64,000 nt of DNA from Kineococcus terrestris. GTDB taxonomy: Bacteria > Actinomycetota > Actinomycetes > Actinomycetales > Kineococcaceae. A model generated the notes under the pieces. That model was given only the letters and a program-made list of their open reading frames with translations. It searched no databases and was not told where the DNA came from. A program made the translations under genes and the position numbers. The stretch lies in assembly GCF_041020765.1 (NCBI RefSeq), contig NZ_JBEUEJ010000006.1. One strand, given 5' to 3'. Below, one piece after another: positions 1 through 7,889 of this stretch (its first letter is position 1; each line of letters opens with the position of its first letter).

Positions 1-1
1 G

Positions 2-1240
2 CGCAGCGACGACGACGCCCGCGAGGCCCTGGACCGCGCCGTCGGCGCCGACGACGACCGCGGCTCGCTCATCCAGGTCGTGCGCCAGGACGACGTCGTC
101 GTCGCCGCCAGCCGCGACGTCGCCGGTCTCGGCCCCCTCAGCGACGCCCGGCCCCGGGTGGCCACCGTCACCCAGGAGCGCGGCGACGTGCCCGGGCTGG
201 ACGGGCGGTGGTTCACCACGACGCTGGGCGCCTCCGCCGACGGCGAGTACTACCGCGTCGTCGTCGTGCAGCGCGGCACGGCCGCGGAGGCCACGCTGCG
301 CACCGCCAGCGCGATCCTCGCCGTCGCCACCCCCGGCCTCCTGCTGGCCGTCGCCGCCGCCACGTGGGTGTTCGTCGGGCGCAGCCTGCGGCCCGTGGAG
401 GCCATCCGCCGCACCGTGGAGGGCATCGGCGCCGGTCACCTCGACGGGCGCGTGCCCGTCCCCGACGGCCGCGACGCCGTCGCCCGGCTGGCCGAGACGA
501 TGAACGCGATGCTGGCGCGGCTGGAGGCCTCCCAGCGCGCGCAGCGGCGGTTCGTCGCCGACGCCAGCCACGAGCTGCGCAGCCCCGTGGCGACCCTGCG
601 CGCCGCGGCCGAGGTGTGGGCCGAGCACCCCGGCACCTCCTCCCCCGAGGAGTTCGCGGCCCTCGTGGCGGACGAGAGCGCCCGCCTGGAGCACCTCGTG
701 GCCGACCTGCTCGTCCTGGCGCGCGCCGACGAGGGCCGGCTGGCCAGCGTCCGCGGCGACGTCGACCTCGACGAGCTCGTGGGCGCCGAGGCGGCCCGGC
801 TGCGCGCCACCACCGCCCTGGCGGTGCGGGTGGCGGCCGCCCCCGCGCGCGTGCACGGCGACGCCGCCCAGCTGGCGCGCGTGCTGCGCAACCTCACCGA
901 CAACGCCGCCCGGCACGCGCGCGGCGCCGTCGCGCTGGGCGTGCGCGAGCGGGACGGCGCCGCCGTGCTGGAGGTCGCCGACGACGGGCCCGGCGTGCCG
1001 GCCGCCGAGCGCGGCCGCGTCTTCGGCCGGTTCGTGCGCCTGGAGGAGGCGCGCGGGCGCGGCAGCGGCGGCACCGGCCTGGGCCTGGCGATCGTCGCCG
1101 AGCTCGTCGCCGCCCACGGCGGCACCGTCGAGGTGGCCGACGCCCCCGGCGGCGGCGCGCTGTTCCGCGTGCGGCTGCCCGTCCCGCCCACCGGCTCGCC
1201 CGCGGACGCGGCTCAGCCCCCGTCGGCGGCCAGCCGGTAG
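2..1240 (+). CDS. Sensor histidine kinase, OmpR-type partner class (5' end outside window)
   Basis: Membrane histidine kinase that autophosphorylates on His and passes phosphate to a response regulator. The frame is open from base 2, so the N-terminus is missing. What remains is part of an extracytoplasmic sensor region, a transmembrane segment (about 300-375), a HAMP linker (about 376-550), a HisKA dimerisation helix with the phospho-acceptor in SHELRS (His codon 569-571), and a HATPase_c domain with N box LRNLTDNAARHA, DDGPGV and GTGLGLAIV boxes. All catalytic boxes are intact. It ends inside the 3' end of a convergent OmpR-type regulator gene (28-base overlap), an unusual geometry for a cognate pair. 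The ligand is not deducible. Confidence 0.93.
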   Translation, partial: RSDDDAREALDRAVGADDDRGSLIQVVRQDDVVVAASRDVAGLGPLSDARPRVATVTQERGDVPGLDGRWFTTTLGASADGEYYRVVVVQRGTAAEATLRTASAILAVATPGLLLAVAAATWVFVGRSLRPVEAIRRTVEGIGAGHLDGRVPVPDGRDAVARLAETMNAMLARLEASQRAQRRFVADASHELRSPVATLRAAAEVWAEHPGTSSPEEFAALVADESARLEHLVADLLVLARADEGRLASVRGDVDLDELVGAEAARLRATTALAVRVAAAPARVHGDAAQLARVLRNLTDNAARHARGAVALGVRERDGAAVLEVADDGPGVPAAERGRVFGRFVRLEEARGRGSGGTGLGLAIVAELVAAHGGTVEVADAPGGGALFRVRLPVPPTGSPADAAQPPSAASR

Positions 1241-1890
1241 CCGTGCCCGCGCACGGTCCGCAGCGCCTGCCGGCCGAACGGCGCGTCGACCTTGCGGCGC
1301 AGGTAGCCGACGTAGACCTCCACGACGTTCGGGTCCGGCTGCACCAGCGGGTCCCACACGGCCTCCAGCAGCGCCTGCTTGCTGAGGACCTCGTCGGGGT
1401 GGTGCAGGAAGTGGTGCAGCAGGGCGAACTCGCGCGCCGTCAGCGGCACCTCCACGTCCCCGCGCGCCACCCGCCGCGTCGAGGGGTCCAGCGTCAGGTC
1501 GCCCGCGGACAGCACCGCCGGGCGGGCCGGCGCCCCCCGCCGCAGCAGCGCGTGCACGCGCGCCACGAGGACGCGGAACGCGAACGGCTTGCGCAGGAAG
1601 TCGTCGGCGCCCAGGTCGAACGCGTCGGTCTCGTCGTACTCGCCGTCCTTGGCGGTCAGGACCAGCACGGGCGTCCACACCCCGGCCGAGCGCAGGTCGC
1701 GGCACACCTCGTAGCCGTTGCGGCCGGGCAGCATGAGGTCCAGGACGAGCACGTCGTAGTCCTGCTCGCGCGCGCGCCGGAACCCCTCCAGGCCGTCGTG
1801 GGCGACGTCCACGGAGAAACCCTCGGCGACCAGCCCGCGCCGCACCGTCTCGGCCAGGCGCACCTCGTCCTCGACCAGCAGGACCCTCAC
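1213..1890 (-). CDS. OmpR/PhoB-family response regulator
   Basis: DNA-binding response regulator of 225 residues. The N-terminal receiver domain begins MRVLLVEDE, has phospho-acceptor Asp51 in LVLDLMLP, and has the conserved Lys in LRKPF. The C-terminal winged helix ends in the typical VEVYVGYLRRKVD...LRTVRGHGYRL. I chose the GTG at 1890 because the receiver domain starts exactly there; a longer frame adds about 16 residues without family resemblance. It is convergent with, and overlaps by 28 bases, the histidine kinase gene on the other strand. It is the likely partner by proximity and class, but the two cannot share a promoter. Confidence 0.92.
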   Translation of the reverse strand: MRVLLVEDEVRLAETVRRGLVAEGFSVDVAHDGLEGFRRAREQDYDVLVLDLMLPGRNGYEVCRDLRSAGVWTPVLVLTAKDGEYDETDAFDLGADDFLRKPFAFRVLVARVHALLRRGAPARPAVLSAGDLTLDPSTRRVARGDVEVPLTAREFALLHHFLHHPDEVLSKQALLEAVWDPLVQPDPNVVEVYVGYLRRKVDAPFGRQALRTVRGHGYRLAADGG

Positions 1891-2155
1891 CGACGCACCC
1901 CCGTCCGCGCACCGCGCTCCGCCGCCCGAGCCTCGCACGGCGCCGGCGCCGGGGGCGCGCCCGGGCGGCCAGGACCGCCCGCCCGCACCGCCGCGGGCAC
2001 GGGCGGTGGCCCCTGCTCGACGGTCGGCGACCGTTCCCGGCCCGCTGCGCGACCGTCACCGGATGGTGATCCGGATCGGGCCGTTCCGAGTGGCCGAGGT
2101 CACGTCGCGCCCCTACCGTCTCGGCAGGAAGCGATCACCACGAAAGGACACGACC

Positions 2156-2428
2156 GTGCTGGGCACCATCATCGGACTCCTCGTCATCGGCCTCGTCGCC
2201 GGGTTCCTCGCCCGCGCGATCGTCCCCGGCAAGCAGTCCATGGGCATCGGCGGGACGATCCTGCTCGGTGTCGTGGGCTCGTTCATCGGCGGTTTCCTCG
2301 GCCGGGTCCTGTTCGGCAGCGGCGACAGCTTCGTGCAGCCGTCCAGCTGGATCGGCTCGATCATCGGCGCGATCATCGCGCTGCTGATCTGGACCCGCGT
2401 CGGCGGCCGCAGCCGCACCCGCGCCTGA
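2156..2428 (+). CDS. GlsB/YeaQ/YmgE family stress-associated membrane protein
   Basis: Small integral membrane protein of 90 residues from the transglycosylase-associated (YeaQ/YmgE/GlsB) family. It has three hydrophobic segments with the glycine-rich pattern typical of the family (LGTIIGLLVIGLVAGFLARAIVPG, then GIGGTILLGVVGSFIGGFLGR, then WIGSIIGAIIALLIW). Start GTG 2156 is preceded at good spacing by AAAGGA (2143-2148), and the length matches the family; the frame stays open upstream to 2006 but that part is not membrane-like. Members are often stress-induced, but the biochemical role is unknown. It is a single gene with no partner nearby. Confidence 0.88.
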   Translation: MLGTIIGLLVIGLVAGFLARAIVPGKQSMGIGGTILLGVVGSFIGGFLGRVLFGSGDSFVQPSSWIGSIIGAIIALLIWTRVGGRSRTRA

Positions 2429-2499
2429 CACCCCGAGGCGCACGACCCGTCCGCTGAGCGCGGGCGGGGACCGAGCACCCGTCCGGCCGCGGCCGCCCC

Positions 2500-3252
2500 T
2501 CAGCGCAGCAGGTTCGCGCTCGAGACGGTGGTCGCGGCCAGGACGAGGTGCTCGAACCGCTTCTGGTCCAGGCGCTTGGCCACCCACCGGCCGGTGAACG
2601 CCCCGGCCACCACGGCGGGCAGCAGCAGCAGGTCCAGCCGCAGCGAGTCCAGCGTGATGAGCCCCAGGCCCACGCTGAACGGCAGCTTGAACACGTTGAC
2701 GATGAAGAAGAACCAGGCGCCGGTGCCGAGGAAGGCCATGACGCCGAAACCCATCGTCAGCAGGTAGATCGACATCGCGGCACCGCCCGCGTTGGCGACC
2801 ATCGTGGTGAAACCGGCGACGAAGCCGAAGAACACCCCGACGGCGATCCGGCGCCCCCGCGAGGCCGGCACGACGTCCCCCGCGCGCCGCTGCCGGAACA
2901 CCCGCACGTAGTGGATCACCACGAGGGCCAGCAGCACCCCGCCGATGGAGCGGCGCATCACGGTGTCGCTGACGGCGTCCACGAACGCCACCCCGACGAG
3001 CACCCCGACGGCCACCGACGGGAACAGCCGCAGCAGCAGCCCCCAGTCGGCGTGCCGGCGGTACACCGCCAGCGCGAACAGGTCGCCGACGATGAGCAGC
3101 GGCAGGATCGTGCCCGTCGACTCCTTCGCCGGCAGGACCGCCGCGAACACCGCGACCGCGATGGAGGCGGCACCGCCCAGGCAGGTCTTGGCGAACCCGA
3201 CGACGAGCGCGGCCAGCAGCAGGGCGACGAACCCGGTCGTCGTCACGTCCAC
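2500..3252 (-). CDS. TauE/SafE family sulfite/organosulfonate-type exporter
   Basis: Polytopic inner-membrane protein (250 residues) of the TauE/SafE/DUF81 family, whose members move sulfite, sulfoacetate or other small anions. It shows two similar halves of hydrophobic helices, with GFAKTCLGGAASIAV near the N-terminus and GFVAGFTTMVANAGGAAMSIYLL starting the second half, the usual family signatures. The start is GTG 3252; a GTG two codons further in is an alternative. It diverges from dinB with about 80 bases between. There is no sulfur-metabolism gene alongside, so the substrate is left open. Confidence 0.88.
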   Translation of the reverse strand: MDVTTTGFVALLLAALVVGFAKTCLGGAASIAVAVFAAVLPAKESTGTILPLLIVGDLFALAVYRRHADWGLLLRLFPSVAVGVLVGVAFVDAVSDTVMRRSIGGVLLALVVIHYVRVFRQRRAGDVVPASRGRRIAVGVFFGFVAGFTTMVANAGGAAMSIYLLTMGFGVMAFLGTGAWFFFIVNVFKLPFSVGLGLITLDSLRLDLLLLPAVVAGAFTGRWVAKRLDQKRFEHLVLAATTVSSANLLR

Positions 3253-3335
3253 GCGGCGGCCCCCGCCCGGTCGTGGCGGCTGCGGGGGGACGGGGGTGGG
3301 GCGTGGCGCACCCCGCGAGCGTAGGGGGCGCGAGG

Positions 3336-4730
3336 ATGGGCTCCGTGCGGCTGCCCGACCCGACGCGACCCGGCGTGCTGCACCTGGACCTGGACGCCTT
3401 CTTCGCCGCCGTCGAGCAGCGCGACAAGCCGTCCCTGCGCGGCAAGCCCGTCGTCGTCGGCGGCACGGGCGGGCGCGGGGTCGTGGCCACCGCCTCCTAC
3501 GAGGCGCGCGTGCACGGCGTCGGGTCCGCGCAGCCGATGGGGCAGGCGCGGCGGCTGAGCCCGCACGCGGCGTTCCTGGCGGGCCGGTTCGAGGCCTACC
3601 GCGCCGTGTCGGCGCAGGTGATGGCGATCGCGCGGGAGCTGTCGCCGCTGGTGGAGCCGGTGTCCCTGGACGAGGCGTACGTGGACGTCGGTGCGGTCCT
3701 GCCCGGCGTGGACGCCGCGGCCGTCGCGGAGGTGGGCGCCGCGCTGCGCGCGCGGGTGCGGGCGGCGACGGGGCTGACGGTGTCGGTGGGGGCCGGCGCC
3801 AGCAAGTTCGTCGCCAAGATCGCCTCGGACGCCCGCAAGCCCGACGGGCTGGTCGTCGTCCCGCCGGCCGAGCAGGCCGCGTGGCTGGCGCCGCTGAGCG
3901 TGCGCGTGGTGCCGGGGGTGGGGGCGGTGACCGCCGAGCGGCTGGCGCGCAGCGGCGTGCGCACCGTGGCCGACCTGGCCGCCGCTGACGAGGGCGACCT
4001 GGTCCGGCTGCTGGGCCGCGCGCACGGCACGTCGCTGCGGGCGCTGGCCCGCGGGCACGACCCGCGCCCGGTCGTGCCCGAGCGGGAGGCGAAGTCGGTG
4101 TCGGCGGAGGAGACGTTCCCCGTCGACCTCACCGACCGCCGGGAGCTGATCGAGCGGGCGCGGCGGACCGCCGCCCGGGTCGCCTCCCGGCTGCTGGCGG
4201 ACGGGCTGTCCGGGCGCACCGTCACCGTCAAGGTGCGCCGCTTCGACTTCACGACGGTCAGCCGCTCGCGCACCCTCACCCACGCCACCTCCTCGGCCCG
4301 CGAGATCGGCGGGCACGCCGCGGACCTGCTGGCGGGGGTGGACGTGGCCGACGGCGTGCGGCTGCTGGGGGTGGGCGTGTCGGGGCTGAGCGAGTACGCG
4401 CAGGCGGACCTGCTGGCCGACCTGCTGCCGCCGCCGGGGGAGCCGGAGGAGCAGGAGGTGCTGGGCGAGCCGGAGGGGCCGGGGGACGGTGCCGAGGACG
4501 TGCCCGCGCCGGAGCCGGCGGGCGAGCCGGTGTGGCGGCCCGGGCAGGACGTCGTCCACGACGAGCACGGGCCCGGGTGGGTGCAGGGCTCGGGGGTGGG
4601 GCGGGTCACCGTGCGCTTCGAGGGCCCGCACACGCCCGTCGGCCGGGTGCGCACCTTCCGCGTCGGCGACCCGGCCCTGCGGCCCGGCCCGCCCCCCGTG
4701 TGGGACCCGGATCGTGACTCGCCGAGGTGA
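3336..4730 (+). CDS. dinB: DNA polymerase IV (Y-family) with Tudor-like C-terminal tail
   Basis: Error-prone translesion polymerase. The palm carries the metal ligands in LHLDLDAFFAAVEQ (Asp18) and SLDEAYVDV (Asp112, Glu113). Helix-hairpin-helix (VVPGVGAVTAERL) and little-finger regions follow. Start ATG 3336 gives 464 residues, longer than the roughly 350-360 of the classic enzyme. The excess is a low-complexity linker plus a domain at about residues 405-455 with the pattern PGxxVxHDxHGxGxV...VxF, resembling the Tudor-like tail of PcrA/UvrD helicases and the small protein at 16571-16795. A role of the tail in binding RNA polymerase or DNA is inference only. Confidence 0.94.
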   Translation: MGSVRLPDPTRPGVLHLDLDAFFAAVEQRDKPSLRGKPVVVGGTGGRGVVATASYEARVHGVGSAQPMGQARRLSPHAAFLAGRFEAYRAVSAQVMAIARELSPLVEPVSLDEAYVDVGAVLPGVDAAAVAEVGAALRARVRAATGLTVSVGAGASKFVAKIASDARKPDGLVVVPPAEQAAWLAPLSVRVVPGVGAVTAERLARSGVRTVADLAAADEGDLVRLLGRAHGTSLRALARGHDPRPVVPEREAKSVSAEETFPVDLTDRRELIERARRTAARVASRLLADGLSGRTVTVKVRRFDFTTVSRSRTLTHATSSAREIGGHAADLLAGVDVADGVRLLGVGVSGLSEYAQADLLADLLPPPGEPEEQEVLGEPEGPGDGAEDVPAPEPAGEPVWRPGQDVVHDEHGPGWVQGSGVGRVTVRFEGPHTPVGRVRTFRVGDPALRPGPPPVWDPDRDSPR

Positions 4731-4874
4731 ACGTGTTGCGCTCCGTGGGTGAACTCCCAGCGCGGTCACAGCTGCGGGTGGCACCCTCGGTGACCGGGTC
4801 GGGCGCGGGGGGCGCCCGGCCCGCGTCCCGACCGCGCGGCCGGGACGCCGGGACGACGCGGTGGGGGGACGGGC

Positions 4875-6077
4875 ATGGGTGCGGGCACCAGGGCCGGCAG
4901 CGGGTACGAGGTCGAGCGGATCACCGTCGACGACGTCAGCGACGCGCTGCGCGCCGAGTGGTACGGCCTCGTCGGGCGCCAGGGCGCGCCCGCGAACCCG
5001 TTCAGCTCGCCGCTGTGGGTCGAGCACCACTACCGCACGGCCGTGCCCGATCGGGCGCAGCAGCACCTGCTGCTCGTGCGCGACGGCGCCGGCCGCCTGG
5101 CCGGGGTGGCGCCCTTCCACGAGCAGGTCGTGGGCCCGGCCCGCCTGCCGCTGGGCCGGCGCCTCGTCCTGGCCGGCTACGGCCGCCCCGGCCCGCTGGA
5201 GCTGCCGCAGGTCCTCGCGCCCGTCGACCCGCGCGGCGTCCACCAGGCCGTCGTGCGCGCCACCCGCGACGTGCCGGGCGTGGACTGGGCGGAGCTGTCG
5301 ATGGCCCGCGACGACGCCTGGTTCGAGCCGGCCTGGGTGGAGGAGACCACCGCCGCGGCCCCGCACTCCGCCCACCGGGCCGCGCGCGCCTGCGTCGTGC
5401 TGCCGCTGGAGGGCGGCTGGGACCAGGTGCGCGCCGGTTTCAAGCGCAACCTCAAGGAGAGCCTGCGCCGCAGCCGCAACCGGCTGACCCGCACGGGCCG
5501 CGACTGGAGCGTGCGCGTGCTGGAGGGCGCCGAGGTCGACGACGCCGCCGTGCAGCGGCTGTTCCGCCTGCACGCGGCGCGCGCCGGGTTCGGCGGCAGC
5601 ACCTCCACCCACCCCGACGCCTACGCCGACCCGGCGGTGCGCGAGCCGCTGCGGGCGCTGCTGCCGCGGCTGGCGGGGGCCAAGGAGGCCAGCCTGACCG
5701 AGCTCGTCGTGGACGGCGACGTCGTCGCCTCCCAGCTGGCTCTGCATGCGCCCGGCACGGCGTACGTGCACTCCTCCGGCCTGGACCCGGCGTACTGGGA
5801 GTTCTCGGCCGTCACGCTGCTGCAGGCGGCGGTGGTCCAGGCCGCCGCCGAGCGCGGGGACGCGTTCGTGAACTTCTCGCCCGGCCCGAACGTGGCGAAG
5901 ATGCGCTGGAGCGAGCGCGTGCACGTGCAGGACGACGTCGCGTACGCGACCGGCTCGCGCGCCTCGGCGGTGCGCTACGCGGCGTTCTCCCAGCTGGCCG
6001 CCCTCAAGCAGGTGCGGCACGCCGTGGCGGTGGCGCGCGCCAACAGCCCGCGCCCGGCGCCCGGCGCGCCGTCCTGA
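4875..6077 (+). CDS. GNAT-fold N-acetyltransferase (CelD/BcsL or FemAB-like)
   Basis: Protein of 400 residues with the two-lobed GNAT arrangement seen in CelD/BcsL-like (Acetyltransf_6) proteins. The core includes FKRNLKESLRRSRNRL, then the acceptor-side segment LTELVVDGDVVASQLALHAPGTAYVHSSGLDPAYWEFSAVTLLQAAVVQAAAERG and FVNFSPGPNVAKMRWS. Members are linked to cell-envelope or polysaccharide modification, but the acyl donor and acceptor are unknown. Start ATG 4875 follows a GGGGGGA stretch. Its TGA overlaps the presumed first codons of the AlkA-like glycosylase, so the two are probably co-translated. Confidence 0.8.
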   Translation: MGAGTRAGSGYEVERITVDDVSDALRAEWYGLVGRQGAPANPFSSPLWVEHHYRTAVPDRAQQHLLLVRDGAGRLAGVAPFHEQVVGPARLPLGRRLVLAGYGRPGPLELPQVLAPVDPRGVHQAVVRATRDVPGVDWAELSMARDDAWFEPAWVEETTAAAPHSAHRAARACVVLPLEGGWDQVRAGFKRNLKESLRRSRNRLTRTGRDWSVRVLEGAEVDDAAVQRLFRLHAARAGFGGSTSTHPDAYADPAVREPLRALLPRLAGAKEASLTELVVDGDVVASQLALHAPGTAYVHSSGLDPAYWEFSAVTLLQAAVVQAAAERGDAFVNFSPGPNVAKMRWSERVHVQDDVAYATGSRASAVRYAAFSQLAALKQVRHAVAVARANSPRPAPGAPS

Positions 6078-6928
6078 TCCTGTCGCTGCCGGCGGCGAGC
6101 CCGCTGGCGCTGACACCGCTGCGCCGGTTCCTCGCCGCCCACGCCGTGCCCGGGCTGGAGCGGCATGACCCGGTCACCGGTGAGCACGCCCGGCTGGTGC
6201 CCGGGGCCGGCGGGCCGGTGGCGGTGAGCGTCCGGCTGGGCGGGGAGGGGCCGGCCGGCGCCGTCGAGGTGGAGGTCGCCGACGGGCCGGACCCGGCGGG
6301 GGTGGCGGCGCGGGTCGCCCGCTGGCTGGACCTGGACGCGGACACCCGCGCGCCCGAGGCCGCGCTGGCCAGGGACGAGCTGCTCGGCCCGCTGGTGCGG
6401 GCCCGTCCCGGCCTGCGGGTGCCGCGCGCCGTCGACGGCGCCGAGACCGCGCTGCTGACCGTCCTGGGCCAGCAGGTGTCGCTGGCGGCCGCCCGCACGT
6501 TCGCCGGCCGGCTCGTCGCCGCCCACGGCCGGCCCGGTCCGGGCGGGCTGCGCGCCTTCCCCGAGCCGGCCGTCCTGGCGGCCGCGGGGCCCGAGGCGCT
6601 GCGCGCGGTCACCGGTGTCACCGGCGCGCGCGCCCGCACCCTGCACGCCCTGGCCGCTGCCCTGGCCGACGGCCTGGAGCTGGACGCCGCCGACCGCGCC
6701 GGCACGCGCGCGGCCCTGCTGGCGCTGCCGGGCGTCGGGCCGTGGACGGCCGACTACGTCGCGCTGCGCGTGCTCGGCGACGACGACGTGTTCCTCGACG
6801 GCGACCTGGTGGCCCGCCGCGCGGTGGGCGACCTGCCCGCCGCGCAGGTGCGCCGGCGGGCCGCGGCGTGGTCGCCGTGGCGCAGCTACGCCCTGCTGCA
6901 CCTGTGGACGGGCGCGGTCTTCGCCTGA
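6074..6928 (+). CDS. DNA-3-methyladenine glycosylase, AlkA family (start uncertain)
   Basis: Base-excision repair glycosylase removing alkylated purines. It has an AlkA N-terminal fold (LALTPLRRFLAAHAVPGLE), then the HhH-GPD domain with LPGVGPWTADYVALRVLG and the catalytic Asp in FLDGDLVARR (aligned with the second Asp of FLPDD in E. coli AlkA), and a C-terminal WRSYALLHLW motif. AlkA-like sequence begins right after the GNAT stop, yet no ATG, GTG or TTG lies in frame there. Candidates are CTG 6074 (overlapping the GNAT TGA) or CTG 6080; the first conventional start is GTG 6146, which would delete the conserved N-terminal strand. The coordinates use CTG 6074. Confidence 0.8.
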   Translation: MILSLPAASPLALTPLRRFLAAHAVPGLERHDPVTGEHARLVPGAGGPVAVSVRLGGEGPAGAVEVEVADGPDPAGVAARVARWLDLDADTRAPEAALARDELLGPLVRARPGLRVPRAVDGAETALLTVLGQQVSLAAARTFAGRLVAAHGRPGPGGLRAFPEPAVLAAAGPEALRAVTGVTGARARTLHALAAALADGLELDAADRAGTRAALLALPGVGPWTADYVALRVLGDDDVFLDGDLVARRAVGDLPAAQVRRRAAAWSPWRSYALLHLWTGAVFA

Positions 6929-6991
6929 TGCTCGCCGCGGCCACCGGCGGTGGTCGCGGACCGTCGCCACCGGTGTCGGTAGCGTGATCGC

Positions 6992-7726
6992 GTGGACGGG
7001 ACCGTGGTCGTGACGGGTGGCAGCCGGGGCATCGGCGCGGCGGTCGTGCGGGCGCTGGCCGCCCGCGGCACGCCGGTCTGCTTCAGCTACGCCACCCACC
7101 GCGAGGCCGCCGAGTCCGTCGTCGCGCAGGCCGAGGAGCTGGGCACGACCGCCGTCGCGGTGCGCGCCGACGTTGCCGAGGAGGCCGACGTGCGCCGGCT
7201 GTTCGCCGCCGCCGACCGCCTCGGCCCGCTCGCGGGCCTGGTGAACAACGCCGGGCAGGTCGCCGCGCAGTCGCCCGTCGTGGACCTGGAGCCGGCGCGG
7301 ATCCGCCGCCTGCTCGACGTCAACGTCCTCGGCGCGTTCCTGTGCGCGCAGGAGGCCGTGCGCCGCCTCGTGCCGGCCGGCGGCGGGACGGTCGTCAACG
7401 TGTCCTCGCGCGCGGCCGTGCTGGGCGGGGCGGGCGAGTACGTCGACTACGCCGCGTCCAAGGCCGCGGTCGACGCCCTGACGGTGGGGCTGGCGAAGGA
7501 GGTCGGGCCGGCCGGGGTGCGGGTGGTCGGGGTGCGCCCGGGGCTGATCCGCACCGACATCCACGCCGTCGCGGGGGAGCCGGGCCGGGTGGAGCGGCTG
7601 GCCCCCACGGTCCCGCTGGGCCGCGGCGGCGAGGCCGACGAGGTCGCCGAGGCCGTCGTCTGGCTGCTGTCGGAGGCCGCCTCCTACGTCACCGGCACGA
7701 CCCTCGACGTCTCCGGCGGCCGCTGA
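6992..7726 (+). CDS. SDR family NAD(P)-dependent oxidoreductase
   Basis: Classical short-chain dehydrogenase of 244 residues. It has the Rossmann motif TGGSRGIG near the N-terminus, NNAG, the catalytic Ser in VNVSSRAAV, YxxxK in YVDYAASKAA, and a C-terminal cofactor-domain ending VTGTTLDVSGGR. All catalytic residues are present, so it should be active. The substrate is not deducible; it sits alone between a repair gene and a repeat element and is convergent with the MprF-like gene. The start is GTG 6992 at the beginning of the Rossmann fold. Confidence 0.9.
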   Translation: MDGTVVVTGGSRGIGAAVVRALAARGTPVCFSYATHREAAESVVAQAEELGTTAVAVRADVAEEADVRRLFAAADRLGPLAGLVNNAGQVAAQSPVVDLEPARIRRLLDVNVLGAFLCAQEAVRRLVPAGGGTVVNVSSRAAVLGGAGEYVDYAASKAAVDALTVGLAKEVGPAGVRVVGVRPGLIRTDIHAVAGEPGRVERLAPTVPLGRGGEADEVAEAVVWLLSEAASYVTGTTLDVSGGR

Positions 7727-7765
7727 ACCCCGCGACCTCCGGCCGCCCTCACCCCCCGACCCCCT

Positions 7766-7837
7766 GTGATCTTGCAGGGTCTCCCAGCGAGATCACGGTG
7801 ATCATGGATGGGTGAACGGCCCACCGTCCATGATCAC
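7766..7837 (+). repeat. Two-hairpin intergenic repeat, copy A
   Basis: A 72-bp element between the convergent SDR and MprF-like genes. Hairpin 1 is GTGATCTTGC (7766-7775) with GCGAGATCAC (7787-7796), 9 of 10 pairs plus one wobble. Hairpin 2 is GTGATCATGGATGG (7798-7811) with CCGTCCATGATCAC (7824-7837), 13 of 14 pairs plus a wobble. It has the same length and arrangement as copy B, and lies where it could end transcription from both sides, though it has no T tract. Confidence 0.85.
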
Positions 7838-7889
7838 GATGGGGGAGGGTGACCGGGCGGGGACGGCCGGGGGTGCGGGGGTGGCGGGA

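Noticed and set aside
208..2457. Long open frame rich in Arg, Gly and Pro across the kinase/regulator pair
   Set aside because: Out-of-frame translation of GC-rich coding DNA; no domain, and it covers two well-supported genes in other frames. Many similar long frames in this window were dropped for the same reason (e.g. 3243-6116 reverse, 42238-44946 forward).
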